Source of the DNA: an uncultured Pseudomonadota bacterium
GTDB lineage: Bacteria > Pseudomonadota > Alphaproteobacteria > RUG11792
Assembly: GCA_902798535.1 (NCBI GenBank)
Contig: CADBWU010000004.1
Location: forward strand, 1 to 50,137
Direction: 5' to 3'
Length of the DNA stretch: 50,137 nucleotides
A program made the position numbers and the translations under genes. The notes beneath the pieces are model-generated. The model was not told the origin of the DNA and ran no database searches. It saw only the letters and a program-made list of their open reading frames with translations. Below are positions 7,748 to 16,252 of the stretch, one piece after another. Position 1 is the first letter of the stretch; each line of letters begins with the position of its first letter.

Positions 7748-8626
7748 TTAGTTTTTTTCTGAAGTTTTCAAAAGAGCATATGTTTCACGGGCTTTATACG
7801 ATGACCTGACAAGTGCCCCTGAAATCACCTCTATACCACGTGATTTGCCATATTCTGCGTATTCAGCGAATTCTTCCAGAGTTACATAGCGCGCTATTGG
7901 ATAATGCGATGTTGATGGGGGGAGGTATTGCCCTATAGTTAATATGTCTATATTTGAACCAACAACATCATCAATTAGTTCAAAAACATCCTCTTTTGTT
8001 TCGCCAACCCCGACCATTATGCCTGTTTTAGTAATCATCTTTGGGTCAATTTTTTTGACCGAGCGCAGAAAATCCAGAGACACGTCATAATCCGCAGGTG
8101 GACGTTTTACTTGCTTATGAAAGCTTCGCACAACTTCCAGATTGTGCCCGAACACATCTGGTTGTGCATCAACTATTGTCTTTATCGCATCAACATTTCC
8201 ACGCAAATCCGATGTCAAAATTTCAATTTTCGTCTCGGGATTTATGCTTCTTATTGCTTTTATTACATCGGCAAAATGCTGAGCGCCACCGTCCTTTATA
8301 TCATCGCGAGTAACGCATGTTATTACTGCATACCTTATGCCCAGCTTGTGCACTGACTGCGCTACTTTCTCCGGTTCATTTTCATCGAGAGGCTCTGGAC
8401 GCCCGTGCTTGATGTTGCAAAACCCGCAATTTCGTGTGCAGATGTCGCCCATTATCAGGAATGTCGCAGTTTTATTACGCCAACACTCGCCGATATTTGG
8501 ACACATAGCCTCTTCGCAAACCGTGTGCACTCCAGCTTCCTTAATCACGTTTAATGTTTCAGCAAAACCACGTGAAACGGAAGCTGGGACACGAATCCAA
8601 TCCGGACGTTTTAGTTTTTCAGACAT
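7748..8626 (-). CDS. lipA: Lipoyl synthase
   Basis: A radical SAM enzyme that inserts two sulfurs into octanoyl groups on E2 and H-protein lipoyl domains. Both cluster motifs are intact: the auxiliary cluster CX4CX5C (C37, C42, C48 in CEEAMCPNIGEC) and the radical SAM CX3CX2C (C63, C67, C70 in CTRNCGFC). The C-terminus retains the RSSYKA serine motif that ligates the auxiliary cluster. The length of 292 residues is normal. It overlaps the end of alaS by 16 bases and so is the second gene of an alaS-lipA unit. It serves the pyruvate dehydrogenase whose E1 genes lie nearby. Confidence 0.97.
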   Translation of the reverse strand: MSEKLKRPDWIRVPASVSRGFAETLNVIKEAGVHTVCEEAMCPNIGECWRNKTATFLIMGDICTRNCGFCNIKHGRPEPLDENEPEKVAQSVHKLGIRYAVITCVTRDDIKDGGAQHFADVIKAIRSINPETKIEILTSDLRGNVDAIKTIVDAQPDVFGHNLEVVRSFHKQVKRPPADYDVSLDFLRSVKKIDPKMITKTGIMVGVGETKEDVFELIDDVVGSNIDILTIGQYLPPSTSHYPIARYVTLEEFAEYAEYGKSRGIEVISGALVRSSYKARETYALLKTSEKN

Positions 8627-11181
8627 TGTTTTATTTCGGAAACCAGTTTGTTAAACATGTCCTTATCAATCCCGCCAAATTGCACAAAATCAGGACGCCC
8701 GCCAAATTTTACTCCTAACTTCACTTGTTCCATCAGCGCTTTAGCATCAATTCCAGCTTCGATAGCTTTTTCCGAAGCATACACACAAATGGAAATCTTT
8801 CCTGTGTTTGAATTTTGATTTCCAATAATCATATAGAACTTTTCAGTTGAGGTTTTCGCTTTGTCTATCAGACCTAAAATCATCTTTTGTTCTATATCAC
8901 CAACGAAAGTATGGCGTATTTCAATGTCTCCAACATTTTCAGTCTCAAACTTCAGCTCATCTGAAAAATTGCGCGCCTTTAACTCTGAAACTTGCCTCTC
9001 CAAGGTCTTTATGTCAGATTGCAACATCTCGATGCGTTCCGCCTGTTCTCTCAACTGTTCTTCATAATACTCAGCAAGCACTCGTCCAGTCAGCGCTTCA
9101 ATTCGCTTTATGCCTGAGCCAACAGAGGAAATTGTAACGATTTTGAAACATCCGATTTGTGATGTATTTTCAAGATGCGCACCTCCACAAAGTTCTACTG
9201 AAAATCCATTGCCGATTTCAACAACTCTGACTTTATCTGGATATTTTTCACCGAACAGTGCCAAAGCTCCCCCTTTTACGGCATTCTCGTAGTCTGTTTC
9301 ATATATTTTTACAGGCATAGATTTATCTATCACATCGCGAACTTGTCTCTCTATTTCATTTATTTGCTCTTTTGTTATTGGTTCATTATGCAAAAAATCA
9401 AAACGCAATTTCTCATCAGTGTTCAACGAACCTTTTTGCACGACGTGAGACCCCAACACTTTGCGTAACACCGCTTGCAAAACGTGCGTTGCTGTGTGAT
9501 TTCGAGCTGTTTTAATCCTCCGTGCAACATCTATTTGCAATGTTATCTCATCTTTAATCTTTAACATTCCAGATGTTAGCTTGCATTTATGAACGACTAC
9601 TCCCGCTATCTTTTTAGTGTCAACAACCTCAGCAATATTGTTGCCTGAATGTATTGTGCCAATATCGCCAATTTGCCCGCCACTTTCTGCATAAAATGGC
9701 GTTACTTCAGAGATAATATACCCCTCATCCCCTGTTTTTAATTCGCCAACCATTTCGGAATTTTTAACAAGAGCTAGAATTCGAGATTTTCTTTCCACGC
9801 ATCCATATATAAATTGGACTTTCCCTACTTTCTCTGCGACATCAAACCAAACTTTGTCTGTGAAACTGTCCCCAGTGCCCGCCCAGGCTTTTTTCGATAT
9901 CTTCTTTTGTTCGGAAGCTATTTTATCGAATTCTGTTTCGTTAACTCGTTTTCCTTCATTTCGCAAAATATCCTGAGTTAAATCAAATGGAAAGCCGTAT
10001 GTATCATACAATTTATACGCAACATCTGCCGGAAATACAGTCGCAGTACCGAGTTTTTCGAGCTCTTGGCGAAGAATGAACATACCTTTATCGATGGTTT
10101 TCATAAAGCCATCTTCTTCATTTTTCACAACTTGCTGTATTGTCTTTTCATTCGTTGCTATTTCAGTGTAGTGATCGCTCATAACATTTTTAACGCTTGA
10201 GACCAACTTATGCAAAAACGGCTCTTTCATCCCCATCATATAACCGTGTCTCAGAGCCCGTCTGATAATCCTTCGCAAAACGTATCCTCGACCTTCGTTT
10301 GTCGGAATTATGCCATCAGAAATCATAAATGAAATGGCTCTTATATGGTCAGCAATTACGTTGTAGTGCGATGTATATTTCACATCATCTGTGCTGGTTA
10401 TATTTTTTACATCAGATATAAGTGTTTTGAATAAATCAATATCATAATTGCTGTGCACTCCTTGCAAAACCGCAGCAATCCTCTCAAGCCCCATACCAGT
10501 ATCAATTGATGGTTTCGGCAAATTTATTCGCGAACCATCCTGCAATGTTTCAAATTGCATAAAAACGAGGTTCCAGATTTCGATAAATCTATCACCATCT
10601 TCATTTTCCGAGCCAGGCATTCCTCCAGGAATTTCTTCACCATGGTCATAGAAAATCTCGCTACAAGGCCCGCAAGGTCCGGTGTCACCCATAGACCAAA
10701 AGTTATCACTCGTCGGAATGCGTATAATTCTGGCATCCTCCAGTCCTGAAACTTTTTCCCAAATACCAGCTGCCTCTTCATCGCTGGAATGCACCGTAAC
10801 CAACAGTTTTTCCTTTTGTTTACCAAGTCTTTTTGTAACTAAGTTCCACGCAAATTCGATAACTTCAGCTTTAAAATAATCCCCAAATGAAAAGTTGCCC
10901 AGCATTTCGAAAAATGTGTGGTGCCGCGCAGTATACCCGACATTTTCTAGGTCATTATGTTTTCCTCCAGCTCTGAGACATTTTTGTGCTGTTGTCGCTC
11001 TTCTGTAGGGTAAAACTTTCTTCCCGGTGAAGGTATCTTTAAACTGCACCATTCCGGCATTTGTAAACATCAAAGTCGGATCATTATCTGGGACAAGCGA
11101 GCTCGATTTAACGTGAGTGTGCCCATTCTCTACAAAATACTTTATAAATTCCGCTCTGATATCATTGACAGAAAACAACAT
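8611..11181 (-). CDS. alaS: Alanyl-tRNA synthetase
   Basis: A class II synthetase charging tRNA-Ala, with an editing domain for mischarged Ser and Gly. Visible in order: N-terminal motif 1 region (IRAEFIKYFVENGHTHV, SSSLVPDNDPTLMFTNAGMVQFKD), RATTAQKCLRAGGKHNDLENVG (motif 2), GMGLERIAAVLQGV (motif 3), the editing-domain zinc motif HTATHVLQAVLRKVLGSHVVQKGS, then CGGAHLENTSQIGCFKI and a C-terminal domain. 856 residues is slightly below the usual 870-880. The short CPG/GPCGPC motif (TGPCGPCSEIFYDHG) is present. It is followed by overlapping lipA. Confidence 0.97.
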   Translation of the reverse strand: MLFSVNDIRAEFIKYFVENGHTHVKSSSLVPDNDPTLMFTNAGMVQFKDTFTGKKVLPYRRATTAQKCLRAGGKHNDLENVGYTARHHTFFEMLGNFSFGDYFKAEVIEFAWNLVTKRLGKQKEKLLVTVHSSDEEAAGIWEKVSGLEDARIIRIPTSDNFWSMGDTGPCGPCSEIFYDHGEEIPGGMPGSENEDGDRFIEIWNLVFMQFETLQDGSRINLPKPSIDTGMGLERIAAVLQGVHSNYDIDLFKTLISDVKNITSTDDVKYTSHYNVIADHIRAISFMISDGIIPTNEGRGYVLRRIIRRALRHGYMMGMKEPFLHKLVSSVKNVMSDHYTEIATNEKTIQQVVKNEEDGFMKTIDKGMFILRQELEKLGTATVFPADVAYKLYDTYGFPFDLTQDILRNEGKRVNETEFDKIASEQKKISKKAWAGTGDSFTDKVWFDVAEKVGKVQFIYGCVERKSRILALVKNSEMVGELKTGDEGYIISEVTPFYAESGGQIGDIGTIHSGNNIAEVVDTKKIAGVVVHKCKLTSGMLKIKDEITLQIDVARRIKTARNHTATHVLQAVLRKVLGSHVVQKGSLNTDEKLRFDFLHNEPITKEQINEIERQVRDVIDKSMPVKIYETDYENAVKGGALALFGEKYPDKVRVVEIGNGFSVELCGGAHLENTSQIGCFKIVTISSVGSGIKRIEALTGRVLAEYYEEQLREQAERIEMLQSDIKTLERQVSELKARNFSDELKFETENVGDIEIRHTFVGDIEQKMILGLIDKAKTSTEKFYMIIGNQNSNTGKISICVYASEKAIEAGIDAKALMEQVKLGVKFGGRPDFVQFGGIDKDMFNKLVSEIKQCLKN

Positions 11182-11291
11182 AAAGATCCAACATTAAGTG
11201 CAATGGATACATTTTAGCATCTTTTTGCAAGTGACGTGAGTTATATCATACATGTCAAAGATTAACTACGAGTTAAGAAAGAATCCTCTTG

Positions 11292-11912
11292 CTATATTGC
11301 AGAAAGTTGTTTTATGACTGAGGAGCGGTAAAAATTTTCAATGCTCGTTAAGTTTTTTGCGATTATTTGCGCAGATGTTTGCAGGAGCTGATATGCGTTT
11401 TGCCGAAATTGAATTGAGGATAGCAGTGAAGGTATGTCAGAGCAGTTATCTATTGCTGGAAGATTGCACATATTCGTGTTAAAGCCAATATCTGCTAGTA
11501 AGTAGAGTTCAAAATATACGTAAAGAAACAATATATCTACCGAGTTAAAGTTTTGAAGATTTGTTGACACATAGTTGGTTAGCTTAAACACTTGTGTATC
11601 ATTTGCATTTTGTGGCAATAATTTGTCTAGGAGAAAGCAAATACTTTGACATACCAGTAGGTGATTTCCAAGATGTATGGAGGCTATCCAAGTGGGCTTT
11701 TCAGATAATAACTTCCAAAATCCTAAGGAATCAGGTTCTCGTGATGTGTAGGCTATGTTAACTTGTGCAAGATTTGTAAACGTTGGTGATTTGTTTTTAT
11801 AAGCTAGCGCGTGCACTTTTCCATGGTTCTGCGTTAATATATTGACTATTTTGTATTTTTCTCCACGTGATACAGCGGATAAAACTATGCCAAAATCCTG
11901 CCAAGATATCAT
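11292..11912 (-). CDS. recO: DNA repair protein RecO (short form)
   Basis: RecO anneals single strands and, with RecR, loads RecA on SSB-coated DNA. The N-terminal OB fold is clear: WQDFGIVLSAVSRGEKYKIVNILTQNHGKVHALAYKNKS, which matches the family's GIVL...GE...I...LT..HG....G. The helical part is divergent, and the protein is 206 residues against about 240 usual. The cysteine-containing zinc region and the SPKSGRAV-type tail of alphaproteobacterial RecO are not evident. It starts within the end of ftsI (4-base overlap), so it is the last gene of the rsmH-ftsL-ftsI-recO unit. The call is secure on the N-terminus, less so on full function. Confidence 0.8.
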   Translation of the reverse strand: MISWQDFGIVLSAVSRGEKYKIVNILTQNHGKVHALAYKNKSPTFTNLAQVNIAYTSREPDSLGFWKLLSEKPTWIASIHLGNHLLVCQSICFLLDKLLPQNANDTQVFKLTNYVSTNLQNFNSVDILFLYVYFELYLLADIGFNTNMCNLPAIDNCSDIPSLLSSIQFRQNAYQLLQTSAQIIAKNLTSIENFYRSSVIKQLSAI

Positions 11913-13645
11913 TTGTCTAACTTTAGATATTTCACAATTTTTAGCGTCGATTCCTTTTGTATTGTTCCATCATTCAAAATTGGTATTATCCTTTCGAATA
12001 TTTTATGAGCAGTCGGGGCTATATTCCAGCCGGCCGTGGCATATCCGCATGTTTCTGAAGTGGCTTTGGGATCATCAAGCGATACCAGAAGCATGTATTG
12101 TGGCTTATCTTTTGGAAATCCCCCAATAAATGTCGTTATTCTTTGTCGATTGCCGTCAGAACCATAACCTCTACCCTTGAGTTTATATGCGGTTCCCGTT
12201 TTTCCAATGATGCTTATCCCAGGTATATCTGCTTTTTTGCCGGTTCCATAACATACAACGGCTCTCATCATTTCTCTCACTAATATTGATGTTTCTCGTG
12301 AAACAATTCGCTCTTCCATAGAATTATGTTGAGACGCTCGTTGAATAAGAGTAGGGTGTACCCTTATTCCATCATTTACTATTGATGTGACGGCGGTTAA
12401 CGTTTGGAGCGGGGTTGAGGCTAAACCGTATCCGTAAGAGACCGTCATGCAAGTTGTATCATTCCAATACGTCGGAACAATAGCATGACCACGTTCGGGA
12501 ATTTCAACTTCTGGAACCCCGAGCATTCCAAGCTTTCTCATATACTCTTGCTGTATCTTTGCTCCAAACATTTGAGCCATTTTTGCTGATGCTATGTTTG
12601 ATGAATACACAAATGCTTCGGTGAGCGTTAATGGACGATGTTTACCCTTAAAATCAGTTATTTTGAACCTGCCAATCCTAATTGGCTCAGTTGCATCAAA
12701 TATACTTCCTGGCTGAGCATATCCAGAATCCAGAGCTATAGCAACATTTAAGATTTTCAAGATTGAACCTTGTTCAAATACACCTAGGGTATTTCTGTTA
12801 AACATATTTTCAATATTTACATGTTTTAAATCATTTGGGTTATAATCCGGCAGTGAGACGATTGCCAGCAGTTCTCCGTTCGATTTCATCAGAATACCAT
12901 TCCCTCCCTGTGCGGAATATTTTTTTATCGCACTTGAAAGTTCTTCATACACTATTGATTGCAGCCGTAAATCCAGTGTTGTTACTAGTCTTTTCCCTGA
13001 CAATCCGTGTTGCTTTAACTCATCTGAAAATTGTCTTTCTAGACCACATATTCCAGTGCCGTCTATATCGGTATACCCGATTGTGTGAGAAAATAAATTA
13101 CCGTGGATATATATCCTTTTATAGTCTTTTTGAAATTTAATACCAGGAAGCCCTAGATCCATTACTTTTTCTTGTATTTCTGGGGTTACATGCCTCATAA
13201 TCCAAACAAAATGTTTATTTTTATCACTTAATTTTTGCTTTATCTTTTCAGCACTCGGCATTTCTTGGATTTTTGAGAGCTTATTTGCAGTCTCTTCAAT
13301 ATCTATAACAACAGAAGGATCTGCATAGCACGAAGCTGTTATCAAGCTCGTGGCAAGAAGCTCTCCATTTCTATCAACTATATCTGCCTTTTGGATAATT
13401 TCCTCTTGACTGAATATCTTTGGTGGTATTTGACCATACCTGCTGATTATCATCACATCCGCTAGCCTGTATAAAATTACAAGAAAAACGATAATGCAAC
13501 ACGCTCCTGAGAACATAATACGCGATCTTAGCGCTTTTATTACTGCAGCGTGAGAACCAGCTTTTCGCCACAAGGCAAAGCCTTTAAACACTGAATAGAC
13601 AAATTTTTTCAGAAACGATTCAGTCACTTTCCATCGCTCCTTCAT
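11909..13645 (-). CDS. ftsI: Peptidoglycan D,D-transpeptidase FtsI (PBP3)
   Basis: A septal transpeptidase that cross-links peptidoglycan with FtsW during division. One membrane segment lies near residues 45-65 (MFSGACCIIVFLVILYRLAD). The dimerisation domain begins at DRNGELLATS. Catalytic motifs of the transpeptidase domain are complete: SxxK as SILK (S294, K297), SxN as SSN (348-350) and KTG at 482-484. 578 residues is normal. Its ATG lies 26 bases inside ftsL, and its end overlaps recO by 4 bases. murE and murF, which usually follow in dcw clusters, are replaced here by recO. Confidence 0.95.
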   Translation of the reverse strand: MKERWKVTESFLKKFVYSVFKGFALWRKAGSHAAVIKALRSRIMFSGACCIIVFLVILYRLADVMIISRYGQIPPKIFSQEEIIQKADIVDRNGELLATSLITASCYADPSVVIDIEETANKLSKIQEMPSAEKIKQKLSDKNKHFVWIMRHVTPEIQEKVMDLGLPGIKFQKDYKRIYIHGNLFSHTIGYTDIDGTGICGLERQFSDELKQHGLSGKRLVTTLDLRLQSIVYEELSSAIKKYSAQGGNGILMKSNGELLAIVSLPDYNPNDLKHVNIENMFNRNTLGVFEQGSILKILNVAIALDSGYAQPGSIFDATEPIRIGRFKITDFKGKHRPLTLTEAFVYSSNIASAKMAQMFGAKIQQEYMRKLGMLGVPEVEIPERGHAIVPTYWNDTTCMTVSYGYGLASTPLQTLTAVTSIVNDGIRVHPTLIQRASQHNSMEERIVSRETSILVREMMRAVVCYGTGKKADIPGISIIGKTGTAYKLKGRGYGSDGNRQRITTFIGGFPKDKPQYMLLVSLDDPKATSETCGYATAGWNIAPTAHKIFERIIPILNDGTIQKESTLKIVKYLKLDK

Positions 13646-14081
13646 GTTTTTTTATAGCTTTGTCTAAAAATGCACCAAAAGCTTCACTTGCATACCTATT
13701 CGCACCTTGGAGAGGAACATCTCGTTCAACAAGCGAAGTGATATTTTTGCTGATCTCTTTATCAAAATCGCTCCTGATGAGAGTTTCAAAATTGATGATC
13801 TGCCGGTTTTCTGTTGGACGTAAGTGTGGCAAATATTTTGATGCTAGTCGCTGTAATCGTTTTGGATCATTTAGGAAACTCCACTCGGCATTGTATATTT
13901 TTATGTCATCTTGACATTTGTCGAGTTGAATATTTATTTCTTTTAATTTATTTTTCAAAAATACAACTTCATACTTCATGCGAGAGACACAAAGCCCAAT
14001 GCACAGCAAAAACAACAATGACAAGATGATGCTCTTATTCAATTCCGTCCTCGCTTTTCTTGCGCCTATCCCCGGGTTCAT
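13620..14081 (-). CDS. ftsL: Cell division protein FtsL-like
   Basis: A small bitopic divisome protein, partner of FtsB and FtsQ. A membrane segment (SIILSLLFLLCIGLCVSRM) is followed by a coiled coil (YEVVFLKNKLKEINIQLDKC). Then comes the alphaproteobacterial FtsL signature AEWSFLNDPKRLQRLASKYL. I place the start at the ATG at 14081, which shares its A with the rsmH stop (TAATG); an upstream GTG at 14096 would add five residues. The cytoplasmic N-terminus (NPGIGARKARTEL) is longer and more basic than usual and looks like the end of RsmH. The C-terminal 55 residues after the signature are unassigned. Confidence 0.82.
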   Translation of the reverse strand: MNPGIGARKARTELNKSIILSLLFLLCIGLCVSRMKYEVVFLKNKLKEINIQLDKCQDDIKIYNAEWSFLNDPKRLQRLASKYLPHLRPTENRQIINFETLIRSDFDKEISKNITSLVERDVPLQGANRYASEAFGAFLDKAIKKHEGAMESD

Positions 14082-14863
14082 TATACCAAAATCCACGTAA
14101 AACTGCAGATCTTGAACGTGGATTCTACTCTGTCTTCTAATGCATGAAATGCAATGGTCACTATTTTTGCTCCGTTATTCAATAGTTTCGGCAGCGTTTC
14201 AAGAGCTTCTTTAATTTCTCTCAATTCATCATTTACAAAAATTCTAATTGCTTGAAAAGTTTTTGTTGCCGCGTCAATTTTAGAATATTTTTTTATGGTG
14301 CTAGGCGATTTTGCCGTTTTGCGCACGATATTTGCCAGCTGAAGCGTTGTTTTGATAGGTGCAACACTGCGAGCTTTTGTGATTTTATACGCAATTTGCC
14401 TGGAACGCGGTTCATTCCCATATGTCCATATTATGTCTGCTAATTCTTGTTCAGAAAATTTATTAATGACGTCATAAGCAGAAATACCATCTTTGGACAT
14501 TCTCATATCAAGTATGGCGTCTTTTGAAAAAGAAAAACCTCGCTCTGCATCATCGATCTGAAATGATGAAATCCCAAAATCAAATAAAACAGCATCGAAT
14601 TTTTGTTGTTCTCTAAACAAATCAGATATTTGGGAAAAGTTAGTATGAATGAAATCAAATCGTTTTCCGTATAGTTGTTTTACTTCTAGTGCTCTCCGTT
14701 CCGCATCGGGATCCCGATCTATAGCACAAACATAACAATTCGCAGAATCCAAAATAGCTCTACTGTGCCCACCACCTCCAAATGTGCAATCCAGAACTCT
14801 CTCTCCGTCTTGAGGCTTAAGAATATCCAGTGTCTCCTTCAAAAGAACCGGGATATGCTCCAT
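14081..14863 (-). CDS. rsmH: 16S rRNA m4C1402 methyltransferase RsmH (C-terminally short)
   Basis: Methylates N4 of C1402 in 16S rRNA using S-adenosylmethionine. Motifs: MEHIPVLLKETLDIL at the start, the SAM loop LDCTFGGGGHSRAIL (about 24-38), DFGISSFQIDDAERGFSF and LDMRMSKD, FQAIRIFVNDELREI, and IAFHALEDRV near the end. At 260 residues it stops only about 15 residues after HALEDRV. Family members usually run 30-50 residues further to a conserved N-P-R-A-R-S-A-K-L-R tail, which is absent from this frame. It is first in the rsmH-ftsL-ftsI-recO run; no mraZ precedes it. A promoter lies at 14896-14925. Confidence 0.93.
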   Translation of the reverse strand: MEHIPVLLKETLDILKPQDGERVLDCTFGGGGHSRAILDSANCYVCAIDRDPDAERRALEVKQLYGKRFDFIHTNFSQISDLFREQQKFDAVLFDFGISSFQIDDAERGFSFSKDAILDMRMSKDGISAYDVINKFSEQELADIIWTYGNEPRSRQIAYKITKARSVAPIKTTLQLANIVRKTAKSPSTIKKYSKIDAATKTFQAIRIFVNDELREIKEALETLPKLLNNGAKIVTIAFHALEDRVESTFKICSFTWILV

Positions 14864-14895
14864 CTTTCAGAATACCTAAAAACCTCAACCAGGCG

Positions 14896-14925
14896 ATTAT
14901 ACTTCATCTTATGATATTAAATCAA
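14896..14925 (-). promoter_or_regulatory. Sigma-70-type promoter of rsmH-ftsL-ftsI-recO
   Basis: On the minus strand TTGATT (14920-14925) is followed after 18 bases by TATAAT (14896-14901). This lies 33 bases upstream of the rsmH ATG. It is the best promoter candidate for the division cluster. Confidence 0.5.
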
Positions 14926-15027
14926 TAATTATTATGATTTGTTTCCAAATATTTCTTGCAATTTTGAGAAAAAGAGTGGTAACATGAAAATAGAGATTAT
15001 ATAGGCCATTTTTTTAAGGTGAAGGTA

Positions 15028-16122
15028 ATGTATAAAATAAGTGAAGTGAAGTATTCTGGGGGGGCTTATGTAGTTAATGCTGTATTAGCACTATCTGCAT
15101 TTACACAAAACAGTATTGGTCAGGATGAATACTTAACTAACCGAGACGTGTTGAATATGAGCAATCAGTTCAGCTGGCGTATTATCGCCAATAATACGAT
15201 TGTCGATGCAGAGAAAGGTAGTTGGATTACTAAAACTGAATACAGTGAATCGATACGTAATGTTATTGGCAAGGCAATTGCGGATTGCATAACAGAGAAG
15301 AACGAATTTGCAGGCAAAAAAGAAAATGAAGTTATTAAGTTTGACGCGGATCCTACAAAAGTGAAATATAGCAAGGCAAACTGGAACGCAGTGGTGTTGT
15401 GGAATTTGATACATGTTTGTAAACAGGAATACAAAAAATATGACGAATTCGATATGGAATTCGATAGTGAATTCGATATAGAAAAAGCGTTTAAGACAGT
15501 CGGGGAACGAGTAAAAGAGGAATACAAAGCAATCGATGCCATTAACACAAAAATAGAAGATGCTATACACGATATAAGAAGTTATGAATATAAGTTGGCA
15601 CTAGGTGCTCAGCTAAAAGAATTTTTCAAAATAGGTAAGTTTTCGATGTTAGAAATAAATCAGCCATTTGTAATGCTGGTTAACGATCTTGGAGCTATCT
15701 ACCCTAAATTGATCTCCCCATATATAGATCTTACAAAGGCAAAATTAGCAGATGCAAAACCAATAAATGGACAATACAAATATCAAGAGGTACTTTTTGT
15801 AGATACAGTTGACCTCGGTAATAATGGGCGGCCAGCACTAAAAATTCAAAATGAAGATAAGATATACTGGGTGGGTTTTAGTATAGGATATAAGAAAGAA
15901 AAATTAGGCTTAACAACAATAAAATTTTCAGTCATCCACTATGAAGACAAGGTCAGTGGCCCCACCTGGATTTTCTACTCAAATGTGAACACCGAAGATG
16001 TTAGGAAGAAGTTTAAAAAAATAATTGCAGAAGCGATGGAAGCTTTAGCTCTTGATGAGGCAAAGAAATATTATCTATGCGATGAACTAGGAGAAACACT
16101 AGACTACATCAAAGGGAGGTGA
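15028..16122 (+). CDS. Secreted protein of unknown function
   Basis: 364 residues from the ATG at 15028, chosen because AAGGTGAAG precedes it; a GTG at 15019 is the in-frame alternative. The N-terminus (VNAVLALSAFTQNSIGQ, about residues 19-35) reads as a signal peptide. Notable later features are an acidic near-repeat (EFDMEFDSEFDIEKAF), a helical middle, and a mixed C-terminal half with alternating strands (DKIYWVGFSIGYKKEKLGL, TWIFYSNVNTEDVRKKFKKI). I recognise no family and no catalytic motif. It is a single gene with its own terminator at 16150-16207, followed by hppA. A host-directed or periplasmic role is possible but only inferred from secretion. Confidence 0.75.
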   Translation: MYKISEVKYSGGAYVVNAVLALSAFTQNSIGQDEYLTNRDVLNMSNQFSWRIIANNTIVDAEKGSWITKTEYSESIRNVIGKAIADCITEKNEFAGKKENEVIKFDADPTKVKYSKANWNAVVLWNLIHVCKQEYKKYDEFDMEFDSEFDIEKAFKTVGERVKEEYKAIDAINTKIEDAIHDIRSYEYKLALGAQLKEFFKIGKFSMLEINQPFVMLVNDLGAIYPKLISPYIDLTKAKLADAKPINGQYKYQEVLFVDTVDLGNNGRPALKIQNEDKIYWVGFSIGYKKEKLGLTTIKFSVIHYEDKVSGPTWIFYSNVNTEDVRKKFKKIIAEAMEALALDEAKKYYLCDELGETLDYIKGR

Positions 16123-16149
16123 AAGCCTGAACACTTATGTTTCTGCTGT

Positions 16150-16207
16150 GAAGAAGCGATGCAATCCCATGCTAGAAATAGCCATTGCTTCGCTTCTTCG
16201 TTTTTTT
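16150..16207 (+). terminator. Intrinsic terminator of the 15.0-16.1 kb gene
   Basis: GAAGAAGCGATGCAA (16150-16164) pairs with TTGCTTCGCTTCTTC (16185-16199) with one mismatch. One base later comes T7 (16201-16207). This is a strong rho-independent terminator on the plus strand. Confidence 0.85.
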
Positions 16208-16252
16208 GTAAAATGAGCTTGGTTTTATCTTTTTAACAAAATAGAGGATTTG

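Noticed and set aside
15133-15570. Two long minus-strand Phe-rich frames opposite the secreted unknown
   Set aside because: They mirror Lys/Glu/Asp-rich codons of the plus-strand gene, which has the ribosome site, signal peptide and terminator.
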